A stretch of DNA of 64,000 bases, from positions 186,001 through 250,000 of the forward strand of contig NZ_FOSK01000006.1 in NCBI RefSeq assembly GCF_900114245.1, written 5' to 3'. The first letter of the stretch is position 1; every line of letters begins with the position of its first letter. The translations under genes and the position numbers were made by a program. This document shows, piece by piece, positions 34,458 through 43,991 of this stretch. The notes under the pieces were generated by a model. It saw only the letters and a program-made list of their open reading frames with translations. It searched no databases and was not told where the DNA came from. Origin of the DNA: Pseudovibrio ascidiaceicola. GTDB taxonomy: Bacteria; Pseudomonadota; Alphaproteobacteria; Rhizobiales; Stappiaceae.

Positions 34458-35278
34458 GAAGGCTGAGACGCTGGTAGGTAATGACTTGGTGTGTGGCCTG
34501 TTAGTTTCTTGAAGGCGTTGTTGAAATGGGATTGGTCGAAGTAGCCGAGGGAGTGGGCCAAGTCTGTTAGGTTGAGGTCTTGTCCGTTGTTGATCGCATT
34601 AACCGCGGCTAGCATGCGGTAGCGTTCGATCACCCATTTGGGATTAACGCCGACGTAGCTTTGGAAGAGGCGTTGGATTGTTCTTGGCTGGAAACCTGAG
34701 ATCCCGGAAAGATCTTTCAGATTGCTAATTTCGTCTGTTGTCGCGATGAGGTCTACGAGTGCACCGGCATCCTTCGCCTTAGAAGTTGAGGGATGTTTAT
34801 GTGAAATCAGAAGGGAGTCCATCTGGATCGCGAATGCTGTTGGATCATCAGCCGATTTTAGCTTAGCTACCAGTTGCTGCTCGGAAATACTGAGGAATGG
34901 TTCAATATTTTCGTGAGTATTGAGGAGCAAGGATGGGCTGTATCGGAAGAAATCTGCAAAGGCTCCCGGGCGAAACTTTACCCCAAATACGCGGCCTCTC
35001 TGTTGCAAGGTGTAATGGAAAACGCCTGTGTTAATGCCAAACACGCCTGTCGTCTGCAATGTGTCGATGACAATGTGTTGGGATGGGTGGGGCAGGTTTG
35101 CTTGCTTATATGGAGGCTTGCCTCGCAGGTCCCATGTGATCAGCCAATAGAACTCGATGGCTTCCTGTAATGGCTCAGCTGGAGTGAGCCAGTCCAGATT
35201 GAAGTGTTTGAGGCTGCGTTGCTGGTCTAGCAAGCCGCTGATCTGGTTTGAGGTGTTATCCTGATTTGGCATAGGCAT
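34454..35278 (-). CDS. AraC-family regulator with DUF6597-type N-terminus
   Basis: About 274 residues. The C-terminal AraC domain (TDEISNLKDLSGISGFQPRTIQRLFQSYVGVNPKWVIERYRMLAAVNAINNGQDLNLTDLAHSLGYFDQSHFNNAFKKLTGHTPSHYL) is clear; the N-terminal half (EAIEFYWLITWDLRGKPPYKQANLPHPSQHIVID) is of the DUF6597 type. It is divergent from the DUF3224 gene and may control it. Start at ATG 35278 or 35272; a longer frame to 35368 would cross that gene's ribosome site. Confidence 0.85.
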   Translation of the reverse strand: MPMPNQDNTSNQISGLLDQQRSLKHFNLDWLTPAEPLQEAIEFYWLITWDLRGKPPYKQANLPHPSQHIVIDTLQTTGVFGINTGVFHYTLQQRGRVFGVKFRPGAFADFFRYSPSLLLNTHENIEPFLSISEQQLVAKLKSADDPTAFAIQMDSLLISHKHPSTSKAKDAGALVDLIATTDEISNLKDLSGISGFQPRTIQRLFQSYVGVNPKWVIERYRMLAAVNAINNGQDLNLTDLAHSLGYFDQSHFNNAFKKLTGHTPSHYLPASQPS

Positions 35279-35361
35279 AAAAGATAGCAGCTGTCGCGCT
35301 TTTACAAGCCCTTCTGGTTTTGACGCAGTAGGTGTTTGGCTCCCAATGCAAGGAGCTGAAA

Positions 35362-35775
35362 ATGGCAAAGATTAAATGCACCTACAAAGTTGAAGAATGG
35401 AAAGAAGAGATCGCAGAAGCGTTTTCTATGGCGAGCAAGTTTGCATCAGTTCGCGCTCAGGGACCCCTCAGCGGAGAAATCGTTGGGCAGGTGAGCATGT
35501 TTTATCTTTTGGCCTATGTAACAGAGAAAGAGGGCAAATACTCGGGGTACACGCAGATTTCTGGTCGATATGGTTCACATGAAGGCACGTTCCTTGTCGA
35601 GGAGAGCGGGGTGTTTGATGGGGAGACTGTTTGCTCTTCGATGACTGTAGTGCCCGGTTCCGGAACCGGAGGATTTGAGCGTGTTTCTGGTCGGGGCGAG
35701 TATGTTGCTTCGCATGGCAATGCTGTTGAAAGCCTGCTTGAACTGGAGTTTGTGGAGAGAGCTGAGCAAGCCTGA
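35362..35775 (+). CDS. DUF3224 family protein
   Basis: This 137-residue protein carries KCTYKVEEWKEEIAEAF, then VGQVSMFYLLAYV, GYTQISGRYGSHEGTFLVEESGVFDGETV and TVVPGSGTGGFERVSGRGEYVA, the DUF3224 beta-barrel pattern. The function is unknown; members resemble allene-oxide-cyclase-like barrels. AAGGAG precedes ATG 35362. It is divergent from the AraC gene, a common regulator-target layout. Confidence 0.85.
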   Translation: MAKIKCTYKVEEWKEEIAEAFSMASKFASVRAQGPLSGEIVGQVSMFYLLAYVTEKEGKYSGYTQISGRYGSHEGTFLVEESGVFDGETVCSSMTVVPGSGTGGFERVSGRGEYVASHGNAVESLLELEFVERAEQA

Positions 35776-35888
35776 GCAAATATGTGATTAGGTAATTTCT
35801 AAAAGTGCCCTTGGGTTCTCTGCGTTTTCTGCTAGGTTTTGCAGTGCACTATATATTGCAATAAGAGTGTGAGACGCAGGAACCCCAT

Positions 35889-37259
35889 ATGCCTTCATCT
35901 CGTGACCGGGAAGCAAACAGAATGACCGCCCGCATTGGCCGCTATGCCAAGGTTGGAGGAAATATGAGTGGCATCGCAGCCAAGCTTGCAGCAGGTAAGC
36001 TGTTTGGTTGGGATCAAGACCCTGCGAAGAATGCGGCTTCTATCGCAGAATCTCTTGGTGAACTCAAAGGGCCACTGATGAAGGTGGCGCAACTTCTTTC
36101 GACGATTCCGGATGCCGTGCCTCCCGAATATGCAGCAGAACTGGCAAGTCTTCAGGCGAATGCACCTCCTATGGGGTGGGCTTTTGTTAAACGGCGCATG
36201 CGGGCTGAGCTTGGCCCTGGTTGGCAAGGCAAGTTTGATAAGTTTGAGAAGGAACCAGCAGCAGCGGCTTCTCTTGGTCAGGTTCACAGAGCTTATGATC
36301 AGGATGGGGCAATGCTGGCCTGTAAGCTGCAATATCCGGATATGGATAGTGCGGTTGAAGCTGACCTGAACCAATTTGACATGCTGCTTGCTCTGCATCG
36401 GCGATTCAGACCCGCGATTGAGACTTCTGAGATTGCGAAGGAGGTTGGTGACCGACTGCGGGAAGAGCTAGATTATCGCCGGGAAGCTCGGCATTCCAAG
36501 CTTTACGCCAATGTTTTTGCTACAGATGAGCAGATCCGGATCCCGGACGTGTTTGAAGGTCTGTCAACACGGCGCTTGCTTTCCATGAGTTGGCTGGAAG
36601 GGCGTCCGCTTCTGGCCTATCGACAAGAAAAGCTGGAGGCGCGTAACAAGATTGCGCAAGTGATGTTTAAGGCGTGGTGGCATCCGTTTGCGCATTATGG
36701 TGTGATCCATGGCGATCCCCATCTTGGGAACTACACGATCTTTGAGGATGGTGCGGAGCCAGCTGGTGTGAATTTGCTGGATTATGGGTGTGTGCGCATC
36801 TTCCCGCCAGACTTTGTGCAAGGCGTGGTAGATTTGTATCACGGCCTGCTCGAAGATGATCAGGATCGCGTTGTCGCTGCTTATGAGACTTGGGGTTTTG
36901 ATGGGCTGACGACCGAGCTTATTGAGACCTTGAATATTTGGGCGAGTTTCATTTTTGGCCCGTTGCTCAGTGATCGGGTGCGCTCGATTGCTGATGGGGT
37001 TTCTCCAGCAGCTTATGGACGGCAGGAAGCGTTTCGGGTGCATCAGTCTCTCAAAGAGCTGGGGCCAGTGAAAATACCTCGGTACTTTGTTTTTATGGAC
37101 CGGGCAGCAATTGGGCTTGGATCTGTTTTCCTTCACTTGCGAGCTGAGCTTAACTTCCATCAACTGTTTAATGAGCAGATTGATGGATTTGAGCTGGATG
37201 CGTTGAATGCCCATCAAAAGCACCAACTGGACTTATGTGGTTTGACTGGTGAGGATTGA
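35889..37259 (+). CDS. ABC1/UbiB-family atypical kinase (AarF-like)
   Basis: This 456-residue protein has the ABC1 family hallmarks: the KxGQ-like GELKGPLMKVAQLLS, the Ala-rich loop AAASLGQVHRA, RLREELDYRREA, the catalytic GVIHGDPHLGNY and LLDYGCVR. UbiB-type proteins help ubiquinone synthesis as ATPases. The alphaproteobacterial members of this subgroup are not well characterised. The last Gln of the KxGQ motif is seen as V-A-Q, a slight variant. A single gene. Confidence 0.88.
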   Translation: MPSSRDREANRMTARIGRYAKVGGNMSGIAAKLAAGKLFGWDQDPAKNAASIAESLGELKGPLMKVAQLLSTIPDAVPPEYAAELASLQANAPPMGWAFVKRRMRAELGPGWQGKFDKFEKEPAAAASLGQVHRAYDQDGAMLACKLQYPDMDSAVEADLNQFDMLLALHRRFRPAIETSEIAKEVGDRLREELDYRREARHSKLYANVFATDEQIRIPDVFEGLSTRRLLSMSWLEGRPLLAYRQEKLEARNKIAQVMFKAWWHPFAHYGVIHGDPHLGNYTIFEDGAEPAGVNLLDYGCVRIFPPDFVQGVVDLYHGLLEDDQDRVVAAYETWGFDGLTTELIETLNIWASFIFGPLLSDRVRSIADGVSPAAYGRQEAFRVHQSLKELGPVKIPRYFVFMDRAAIGLGSVFLHLRAELNFHQLFNEQIDGFELDALNAHQKHQLDLCGLTGED

Positions 37260-37395
37260 GGCACATACTCAGGCCGTTAGAATTATCCCCGGCACTTAGG
37301 TTATTTCCAGAGCGGTTCTTTAGGGAAGTTGCGTCACCGGACCATGTGGTGTTAAAGACTGATATTAGGAAAACTACTTGTTTCGAGGGGGAAGC

Positions 37396-37680
37396 ATGGC
37401 TGACGGGAGCGCGTCTGTTATGGACTATGAGGAACACGAGAAGACCTACAAGAACTTCATCAACTTCTCAAAGGTTGGAATTCTTGCAGCTCTTACATTT
37501 GTACTCGTTATTGCAATGATTGGATTTGGTGGCACTGCCGGGACGGTATGGGCAAGCATCACCACAATCGCAACAGTGATTGCTGTTGGTGTTGGTATGG
37601 CATCTGGTGACAGGTCACACATTGTGCCGGGAATCGTATTCCTGTTTGCTTGTGTGGTGACAGCTGTACTGACAATCTAA
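37396..37680 (+). CDS. aa3-type cytochrome c oxidase subunit IV-like protein
   Basis: This 94-residue membrane protein begins MADGSASVMDYEEHEKTYKNFINFSKVGI, the DY..HE.TY..F pattern of the bacterial aa3 oxidase subunit IV, and continues with three hydrophobic segments, more than the single helix of the shortest members. It would be a small accessory subunit of the haem-copper oxidase; other cta genes are not here. GAGGGGGAAGC precedes ATG 37396. Confidence 0.75.
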   Translation: MADGSASVMDYEEHEKTYKNFINFSKVGILAALTFVLVIAMIGFGGTAGTVWASITTIATVIAVGVGMASGDRSHIVPGIVFLFACVVTAVLTI

Positions 37681-37708
37681 GAAACCCTCAGGTTTTTAAG
37701 GTTTTGAG

Positions 37709-37740
37709 AATCGCAGGAGCTGTGTGCTTCTGCGATTTTT
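37709..37740 (+). terminator. Terminator of the subunit IV-like gene
   Basis: AATCGCAGGAGC pairs with GCTTCTGCGATT (one G-U) around TGTGT and is followed by TTT. Confidence 0.85.
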
Positions 37741-37837
37741 CGTTTCAACCCCGAGATTTGCCAGAGGCGCTGCCCTTTTCTGATCATTATTGAAGAATAG
37801 AGCCTTTAATAAGAGTTGTTCTGAGTTCGGGTATCAT

Positions 37838-39151
37838 ATGTCTACTGCGCAAACTGTTCGCGTTCTTCTGCGCTGTTCCTTGCTGCTTGCAATTTTCATT
37901 GTGGTTGCAGTTGTCTCATCGCCATCTCATTCTGCCTCAACTGATCTTGGTTTTTCCCAGATTCTGAAGGAAGAAGGTGTTGCTGCGCGTGGCAGTAATT
38001 ACGAGATTGTGCCGCCGGTTTTGCGGAACGGGACATTGCTGGTTTACAGCCTCAAAGTTCATGGCAAGACCTATAAAGTGCGCGGTACGGCGACATTGAA
38101 GAAGCGCATTAATGAACTTCATGCGCTGAAGGGCATTCAAGAACTGGATACGGTTTCTCAGGCGGGTGAGGGCGTTGTGACTGCGGTCGCCAAACCTCTG
38201 ACGTTTCTCGGTAGCCTTGTAACCTCTCCCAAAGAGACACTGAGTTCCACGGCTGATGGTGTCGGCTTGTTGCTGAATGGTACTGTGAACACCATTACCG
38301 GAAATTCCGGAGCGACTGCCCCGTCTAAGGAAAGTGGAAAGAAGACCTCTGCGGTTGAGAGTGTTGCTGCGGCTGTTGTTGGCCGAGATAAAGCCCGACG
38401 CTATATAGCTGTTGCGGCGAATGTTGACCCTTATACGACATTTCCTCCACTCTCTGACGCGCTTGATAAGGCTGCCTGGGCTTATGCAACGTCTAACCGT
38501 CTGACCAATCTCGCAACTGTGTTTATTCCGGGTGGCGTTGGTACGGCAGTTAGTGGAGTTCTGGCAACAACCAACTTAAGCGAGGCTCTCAAGGCCAGCC
38601 CGACCGTTGCCGATGAGACGATGCGCGAGATGCTTGGTGATATGGCCATTCGCCAGCGCAGCACACGAGCATTCCTGAGCGCTACTTCTATGACGCGCGG
38701 TGAAAAAATGATTTTCGTTGCAAGCCTGCACTCGTTGAAGGGTGTTCGCGGCAGGAATGATCTGATTGATCAGGCTAGCCGACAGGGGCTTTCTCAAGAG
38801 GCGGGTTATTATTACCTGCTGGGTCTGATGATGATCGCTGATTATCATATTGATACAGAGCGTCTTGCTTCTGTTGAGCTGGTTGAAGGTATTCCGATTG
38901 GTGCGACACGCACAGGGCGCAAGGTCGCCTTTGTTGCAGGTGACCGAGTTGGTTGGAGTGTTGATCAGTCAACGACCACACTCAATATCGCAAGTCGTGT
39001 GAACCAAACCCATGCAGGCACTGGTGCGAGTGAACTGCGCGTGTTGGGACTGGTTCATCCAACTTTGAAAACAGAGCTTGGTGCCTTGAACTGGGTTATC
39101 CGCGAAAAAGCGCCGCTGGCAACTTTCAAAGAAATTGATGTAACAAGCTGA
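37838..39151 (+). CDS. Unknown secreted or membrane-anchored protein
   Basis: This 437-residue protein has an N-terminal hydrophobic signal (VRVLLRCSLLLAIFIVVAVVSSPSHSAS) and a periplasmic remainder I cannot assign. Seen are YEIVPPVLRNGTLLVYSLKVHGKTYKVRG, a Gly/Thr-rich stretch at about 130-185, a helical ANVDPYTTFPPLSDALDKAAWAYATSN segment and a mainly polar C-terminus. It is not repetitive and has no obvious catalytic motif. ATG 37838 is chosen because the signal starts there; a frame from 37790 has a TTG start and no ribosome site. Confidence 0.72.
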   Translation: MSTAQTVRVLLRCSLLLAIFIVVAVVSSPSHSASTDLGFSQILKEEGVAARGSNYEIVPPVLRNGTLLVYSLKVHGKTYKVRGTATLKKRINELHALKGIQELDTVSQAGEGVVTAVAKPLTFLGSLVTSPKETLSSTADGVGLLLNGTVNTITGNSGATAPSKESGKKTSAVESVAAAVVGRDKARRYIAVAANVDPYTTFPPLSDALDKAAWAYATSNRLTNLATVFIPGGVGTAVSGVLATTNLSEALKASPTVADETMREMLGDMAIRQRSTRAFLSATSMTRGEKMIFVASLHSLKGVRGRNDLIDQASRQGLSQEAGYYYLLGLMMIADYHIDTERLASVELVEGIPIGATRTGRKVAFVAGDRVGWSVDQSTTTLNIASRVNQTHAGTGASELRVLGLVHPTLKTELGALNWVIREKAPLATFKEIDVTS

Positions 39152-39292
39152 TTAAAAAAGTGTTTGGGGTGAGCTCTGAAAGTGTCACCCTAAAACCCAA
39201 GGGGCAACATCTAAAATATCGGTGCTTATGGTGAGAGCGCGCTGGCTGGTGATTTGGCCGCGGTTCCCACTCTTTCATGATCGAGGTGGTCC

Positions 39293-40063
39293 ATGAAAAT
39301 TGCCGATATTCTTGAACAGGCTTCTATGCCGATTGCTTCTCCTGCTTATCCCAAGGGGCCATACAGGTTTATCGACCGCGAGTTTTTTGTGGTCTCCTAT
39401 GAAAGTGATCCCGACGCAATTCGAGAAGCTTTGCCTGAGCCTTTGGAACCGGATGGGTCCAACACGGTGATGTTCGAGGTGATCCGCATGCCAGATTCTG
39501 CTGGCTTTGGGGACTACACCGAGTCTGGTATCGTGATCCCTGCCAAGTTTGGCGATCATCCTGTGAACTTCACGCAGCAAATGTTTCTTGATGACACACC
39601 GCCGATATTTGGTGGGCGTGAGATTTGGGGTTTTCCGAAAAAACTTGGCCAACCGGAACTGAGTATATCGGGAGCAACATTGACCGGGCATTTGGTCTTT
39701 GATGATGTGACCATCGCTATTGCGACCATGGGCTACAAGTACCAGCATCTTCTTTATGATGTGGAGCATGGTACGCAGTGTCACCCTGATGCGATTCTTA
39801 AGAAGCTTCAGAAAACTCAGGTTAATCTGAAGCTCATTCCAGATGTTGATGGTTCTTTGGCTATCGCTCAGTTGGTTGCTTATGAGGCGGCTGATGTGAC
39901 GGTGAAAGGGGCATGGTCTGGTCCGGCAAGCCTGCAATTGTTCCACCATGCCAATGCACCAGTGGCTGAGTTGCCAATGCTCAAGTCACTCGGTGGTGTT
40001 CATTTCATCACTGACCTTACACTCCCTTATGGCCGGGTTATGTATGACTACCTGAAGCCTTAA
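39293..40063 (+). CDS. adc: Acetoacetate decarboxylase
   Basis: This 256-residue protein has the Schiff-base lysine motif REIWGFPKKLGQP and the hydrophobic cavity segments of Adc, which decarboxylates acetoacetate to acetone and carbon dioxide. The family also includes dehydratase-aldolases, but the EIWGFPKKLG block and length favour Adc itself. It lies 26 bases before the secreted hydrolase gene and may share its transcript. Confidence 0.88.
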   Translation: MKIADILEQASMPIASPAYPKGPYRFIDREFFVVSYESDPDAIREALPEPLEPDGSNTVMFEVIRMPDSAGFGDYTESGIVIPAKFGDHPVNFTQQMFLDDTPPIFGGREIWGFPKKLGQPELSISGATLTGHLVFDDVTIAIATMGYKYQHLLYDVEHGTQCHPDAILKKLQKTQVNLKLIPDVDGSLAIAQLVAYEAADVTVKGAWSGPASLQLFHHANAPVAELPMLKSLGGVHFITDLTLPYGRVMYDYLKP

Positions 40064-40089
40064 GTGACGCGCTCTTACGGAGGTGCTGC

Positions 40090-40998
40090 ATGCAAGGCAA
40101 CTTCAGGATCCTTGGGTATTTGGTTGGCAGCGCACTTGCGGTGACTTTGTCGGTCGCGCAGGCTGCCGGTTTTGAATTGAAGCCTTTTAAAAATGAGCTG
40201 TTTGCCTATCCGCGCGTGCTGGAGCAGTCGAAGAATGGAGCCTTTTTGCGGCTCGATTATCAGATCCAGCGTGATTTGCGTGATCGGGATGAAATACCGG
40301 AACGACGCGTTGAGGGGCGTTACGTCTCTAGCAGGCCTTCCTGGTATGTGCGGGAGCGCTCAGCTGTGCTTGCGGGGAATAAGCGTAAGCACATCCGAGT
40401 TGGGGCTCCTGACGCCGACACCAAGCTGTTACTGCTTTATCTGCATGGTAAGGGTGGCAATCGAAAGCAGGGGAATGCCGATTGGACATTTGGTGGTAAC
40501 TTCAATCGCCTGAAAAACCTGATGGTGCGTAATCGTGGGGTTTATCTGTCTCCTGATGTGAAGCTTGCAAGCTCTAGGGGTACTCAGGAAATCCGCGAGC
40601 TGATTGCGCAATACCGAGAAGAAGCGCCTCAGGCCAAGGTGATTGTGGCTTGTGGTTCCATGGGTTCGCAGGTTTGCTATGGGCTTGCTGATCAGGCCGG
40701 TGTAGCGGGGCCGCTGTCCGGCCTCATGTTCTTGGGCGGGGCGACGGATCAGCGGTTGTCGACGAGTGAAGCGTATAAGACGGGCGTGCCGATTGTCTTT
40801 GGGCATGGCAGTGCTGACAGAGTTTACAGTTGGGAGAAGCAGTATCAGTTGTTCGAGGTGCTCACTGGTAAAAAGAAACAGTATCCGGTGCGCTTCCGAC
40901 TGTTCGAAACAGGCTCTCACGGAACACCCATTCGCATGATTGACTGGCGTGACGAGATTAACTGGATACTGTCCATATCTTCGAAAGCAAGACAATAA
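40090..40998 (+). CDS. Secreted alpha/beta hydrolase-like protein
   Basis: This 302-residue protein has a signal peptide (about 1-25, ending QAA). The mature part carries LLLYLHGKGGNRKQGNADWTFGGNFNRL, the nucleophile elbow VACGSMGSQVCYG, PIVFGHGSADRVYSW with the acid and ETGSHGTPIRMIDW with the His. The order fits an alpha/beta hydrolase, perhaps a periplasmic esterase. GGAGGT precedes ATG 40090. Confidence 0.75.
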   Translation: MQGNFRILGYLVGSALAVTLSVAQAAGFELKPFKNELFAYPRVLEQSKNGAFLRLDYQIQRDLRDRDEIPERRVEGRYVSSRPSWYVRERSAVLAGNKRKHIRVGAPDADTKLLLLYLHGKGGNRKQGNADWTFGGNFNRLKNLMVRNRGVYLSPDVKLASSRGTQEIRELIAQYREEAPQAKVIVACGSMGSQVCYGLADQAGVAGPLSGLMFLGGATDQRLSTSEAYKTGVPIVFGHGSADRVYSWEKQYQLFEVLTGKKKQYPVRFRLFETGSHGTPIRMIDWRDEINWILSISSKARQ

Positions 40999-41000
40999 AA

Positions 41001-41022
41001 AAGGCCGGAGAACCCGGCCTTT
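41001..41022 (-). terminator. Terminator of the TPR lipoprotein gene
   Basis: AAGGCCGG/CCGGCCTT stem with a five-base loop; the A run at 40996-41002 becomes the U run of the reverse transcript. Confidence 0.82.
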
Positions 41023-41044
41023 GGAAGCGAGATGGTTTGTGAGC

Positions 41045-41905
41045 TTAAGCTTGCGGAACGCCAGATGACGTTGATAGGCGCTGGGAGCCTTCCTTCGCAA
41101 TCTGGTTTGTCGAAGAAATCTGCAGTGCTCTGCTGTAGGACTGGCGGGCTTCTGTAATCTGCCCCAGAGCTTCTTCAGCGCGGCCACGGTTTGCCCAAGC
41201 AGATGCGGACTTGCCATTGAGTGCGATCGCAGCGTTGAAGTCTTTGAGTGCAGATTTTGGATCACTCAGAGAAAGGTAGGTTACTCCTCGCGCAATCAGA
41301 GGTGAATATGCGCGGGAGTTGAGACCAACAGCCGATGAAAAGTCATTGAGGGCTGCTTCCTGTAGACCCTGCGCCTGATAGATGAGGCCACGGTTGTGAT
41401 AGGCCTGTGCATCGCCGGCGTTCAAACGAATGACTTCGTTGTAGTCACGAAGCGCTGCTGTGTTCTGACCGATAGAGCGGTAGGTGTTGCCGCGTCCGTT
41501 CAGGGCCTTCACGTAATCTGGCTTGATAGAAAGTGCTGAGCTGTAATCTTGCACTGCCTGAGACGTGTTGCCCTTGCGGCGCTCCACCAAAGCTCGGTTT
41601 GCGTAAGCCTGATAAGAGTTTGGTCTCAGCTGAAGAGACTTGTTGAAGTCCTCAATAGCCTGATCAAGGCGTCCAGCTTTTGCATATGCAATGCCGCGCT
41701 TGTTGTAGGCGTCAGCGTCGGTTGGGTTTGCGTCAACAACAGCGCTCAGACTGTCGATGTTGGAGGAAGAGCCAACAGCTTTGTCGATAGGCACATTCTG
41801 ATAAACAAGGCCAGATGAGTTGGATTGGCATGCTGCAACGCCAAGTGCGAGCAGACACGCACAGATGCCTTTAGCCAGTTTATTGTTCACGAGAATGTGC
41901 CCCAT
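41045..41905 (-). CDS. TPR-repeat lipoprotein
   Basis: This 286-residue protein starts with a lipoprotein signal (ICACLLALGVAAC, lipobox ending at Cys26), so it is probably lipid-anchored in the envelope. At least six tetratricopeptide repeats follow from about residue 64 (DADAYNKRGIAYAKAGRLDQAIEDFNKSLQLRP and similar blocks). It resembles NlpI-like adaptors that bind other envelope proteins; the partner is unknown. It has its own terminator. Confidence 0.88.
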   Translation of the reverse strand: MGHILVNNKLAKGICACLLALGVAACQSNSSGLVYQNVPIDKAVGSSSNIDSLSAVVDANPTDADAYNKRGIAYAKAGRLDQAIEDFNKSLQLRPNSYQAYANRALVERRKGNTSQAVQDYSSALSIKPDYVKALNGRGNTYRSIGQNTAALRDYNEVIRLNAGDAQAYHNRGLIYQAQGLQEAALNDFSSAVGLNSRAYSPLIARGVTYLSLSDPKSALKDFNAAIALNGKSASAWANRGRAEEALGQITEARQSYSRALQISSTNQIAKEGSQRLSTSSGVPQA

Positions 41906-41986
41906 TCTTAAAGAGTCCTTGCAATGACACGATAGCCTACACTTTAGTGTGGCAAAAAAAGGTCAATTGAACCAGCATAAACAACA

Positions 41987-42018
41987 AACGGACCAACCGG
42001 TTTACCGGTTAGTCCGTT
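41987..42018 (-). terminator. Terminator of rpsU
   Basis: A 14-position stem (AACGGAC, AACCGG and complements, one mismatch) with a TTTA loop; the reverse strand continues TTTGTTGTTT. Confidence 0.75.
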
Positions 42019-42102
42019 CTGAATTCTAGCTTCGGTCCGCTCACACGCATTTCGTCAAACATAGTTGAGCCTTAGCTGCGTGATGTCCCGAGTGCAGCCG
42101 GA

Positions 42103-42327
42103 TTAACGACGACCTTTGCCGACCAACAGGCCTTCACGCTGTGCGCGCTTGCGAGCCAGTTTGCGAGTGCGGCGGATTGCTTCAGCCTTTTCGCGAGCCT
42201 TCTTTTCAGATGGCTTTTCGTAGTGGCCACGAAGCTTCATTTCACGGAAGATGCCTTCACGCTGCATCTTTTTCTTAAGCGCTTTAAGCGCCTGATCGAC
42301 GTTATTATCGCGAACGAGAACCTGCAC
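42103..42327 (-). CDS. rpsU: Ribosomal protein bS21
   Basis: The 74-residue [65 protein letters not shown] is bS21 of the small ribosomal subunit, needed for initiation. Family members start right at [10 protein letters not shown], so I choose GTG 42327, with AAGG eight bases upstream, rather than ATG 42351, which would add eight residues. Confidence 0.95.
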   Translation of the reverse strand: MQVLVRDNNVDQALKALKKKMQREGIFREMKLRGHYEKPSEKKAREKAEAIRRTRKLARKRAQREGLLVGKGRR

Positions 42328-43012
42328 GCGTTTATCCTTACCTTCGAGCATTCTGGATTACGTATCCAGAACGACATAGATGAAATGATTGATAGCAACG
42401 CTTAGCGCATATGCACGGGTCACAAGAACTCCGTCGCCGCTGATGCGTCGCTTCTTGACGGGGTAACTAACAGACTGTGTGGGGGCTGTCTACCTCCTTA
42501 CTTGAGAATCTATGTTAATTTATAGATGGGAAAGGGGGGAATACCTCTTGTGGGGCAAGGCAATCTCAGCAGCATGTGTTTATTTTCTTCAAATTGGGGC
42601 ATCGGCACGCTCGAGGGTAAAGTAAAAGATAAGTAAAAAAAGCTTTCAAAATGCATTGTAACTTTGAGTATGGAATTATTTTTGCGAAATACAACCATTG
42701 ATTGTGTATGGTTGAGTCTCTCTTGCAACGCTGAAAAAAGTCACAGGAGCTTTTCTGAACAGTGGAAATCGAGGTGGAAATTTGAATGTAATTCGCTTCA
42801 AACGCTGCTCGTCATTTCTGACTTCGGAAATGAGTCGAGTGAGTCCATTCGACTCGCGAGAGTTGCGATTGAGAGACTCTCTTTAGATCCACGGAACGAT
42901 CGCTGAGAAAACTCGTTACTCTAGTTCGAGGGAAGGGGTTTATACGTGCTGATGGATCATGCATACTCTAGTGACCTCATTTGGGTAATAGACCAGAAGA
43001 AAGAATAATGTA
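42328..43012. other. Non-coding region between rpsU and yafJ
   Basis: No convincing gene in 685 bases. An 80-codon forward frame (42664-42906) has no ribosome site and an unusual composition. A short inverted repeat GAGTCGA/TCGACTC lies at about 42834-42857. Confidence 0.4.
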
Positions 43013-43807
43013 ATGTGCCGCTGGCTTGCGTACCGTGGAGCTCCCATTTTTATGGAAGAGCTGATTTCAATGCCCAACCATTCTCTGATTGCGCAGAGCT
43101 TGCATTGTGCGGAAGCCAAGGTGAACACCAATGGTGATGGTTTTGGGATTGGTTGGTACGGTCACAAGGCTGAGCCAGGTCTTTATCGTGATACGCAGCC
43201 TGCGTGGGGTGATGAGAACCTTCTGAGCATTACCAAGCACCTCAAATCCTCTTTGTTCTTTGCTCATGTGCGTGCGTCTACTGGCACTGCTACCTCCCGT
43301 TCCAACTGTCATCCGTTTGCTGTTGGCAAATGGATGTTCATGCATAACGGGCAGATTGGGGGGTATGATGATATCCGCCGGCAGATTGAGGGTTTGATCA
43401 GCGACGACTTTTATCGTTACCGGCAGGGTACAACAGACAGTGAAGCGCTTTTTCTCGCCATGTTAAGTCATGGTCTGGATGTCGATCCTGTGGGGGCTGT
43501 GCAACAGGTCCTCACGAAAACACTTGAGATTATGCGTTGCAATGATGTCATTGCTCCATTGCGTGTAGCGATGGCCTTGACTGATGGTGAGCGCCTTTAT
43601 GCTGTACGTTGCTCTAGTGATAAGATCGTTCCGAGCCTATATTACCGCTTACATAACAGTAACTTGAGTGTTGTCTCCGAGCCTTTGGAAAAGGGCGGGC
43701 AAGGTTGGTATGAAGTGCCTTGCGGACACATTATGGTCTATGGCGGTGATAATGCGCCTTGCTTTATTCCTCTGGACATTCCCGAAGAGTTTTGCAAAGT
43801 AGCGTAA
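43013..43807 (+). CDS. Class II glutamine amidotransferase (YafJ family)
   Basis: This 264-residue protein starts MCRWLAYRG, so the nucleophile is Cys2 after Met removal, then NTNGDGFGIGWYG, FAHVRASTGTATSRSNCHPF and WMFMHNGQIGGYDDIR, all of the Ntn-type glutaminase domain. There is no synthase domain, as in E. coli YafJ and EgtC-like hydrolases. The true substrate is unknown; gamma-glutamyl compounds are likely. Confidence 0.9.
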   Translation: MCRWLAYRGAPIFMEELISMPNHSLIAQSLHCAEAKVNTNGDGFGIGWYGHKAEPGLYRDTQPAWGDENLLSITKHLKSSLFFAHVRASTGTATSRSNCHPFAVGKWMFMHNGQIGGYDDIRRQIEGLISDDFYRYRQGTTDSEALFLAMLSHGLDVDPVGAVQQVLTKTLEIMRCNDVIAPLRVAMALTDGERLYAVRCSSDKIVPSLYYRLHNSNLSVVSEPLEKGGQGWYEVPCGHIMVYGGDNAPCFIPLDIPEEFCKVA

Positions 43808-43991
43808 TCGGCATTTTCACTAGCGGTATTGCTTAGGCAAGAAGCCACTGGGATTTTGTCGATCTGTTTCTATGATAGGAAGTTTCCTCCCAGCGAGGCA
43901 CTGTGGTCAATTGCAGGACCCAGCCTTGTTTATGTTCTTGAGAGGCTCAAGTTCTGGAGGGGCTCCATGCCCTTTTCTTCAGGAGCTTATG

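Noticed and set aside
42664..42906. 80-codon forward frame between rpsU and yafJ
   Set aside because: No ribosome site, many rare-looking residues, and it crosses an inverted repeat.
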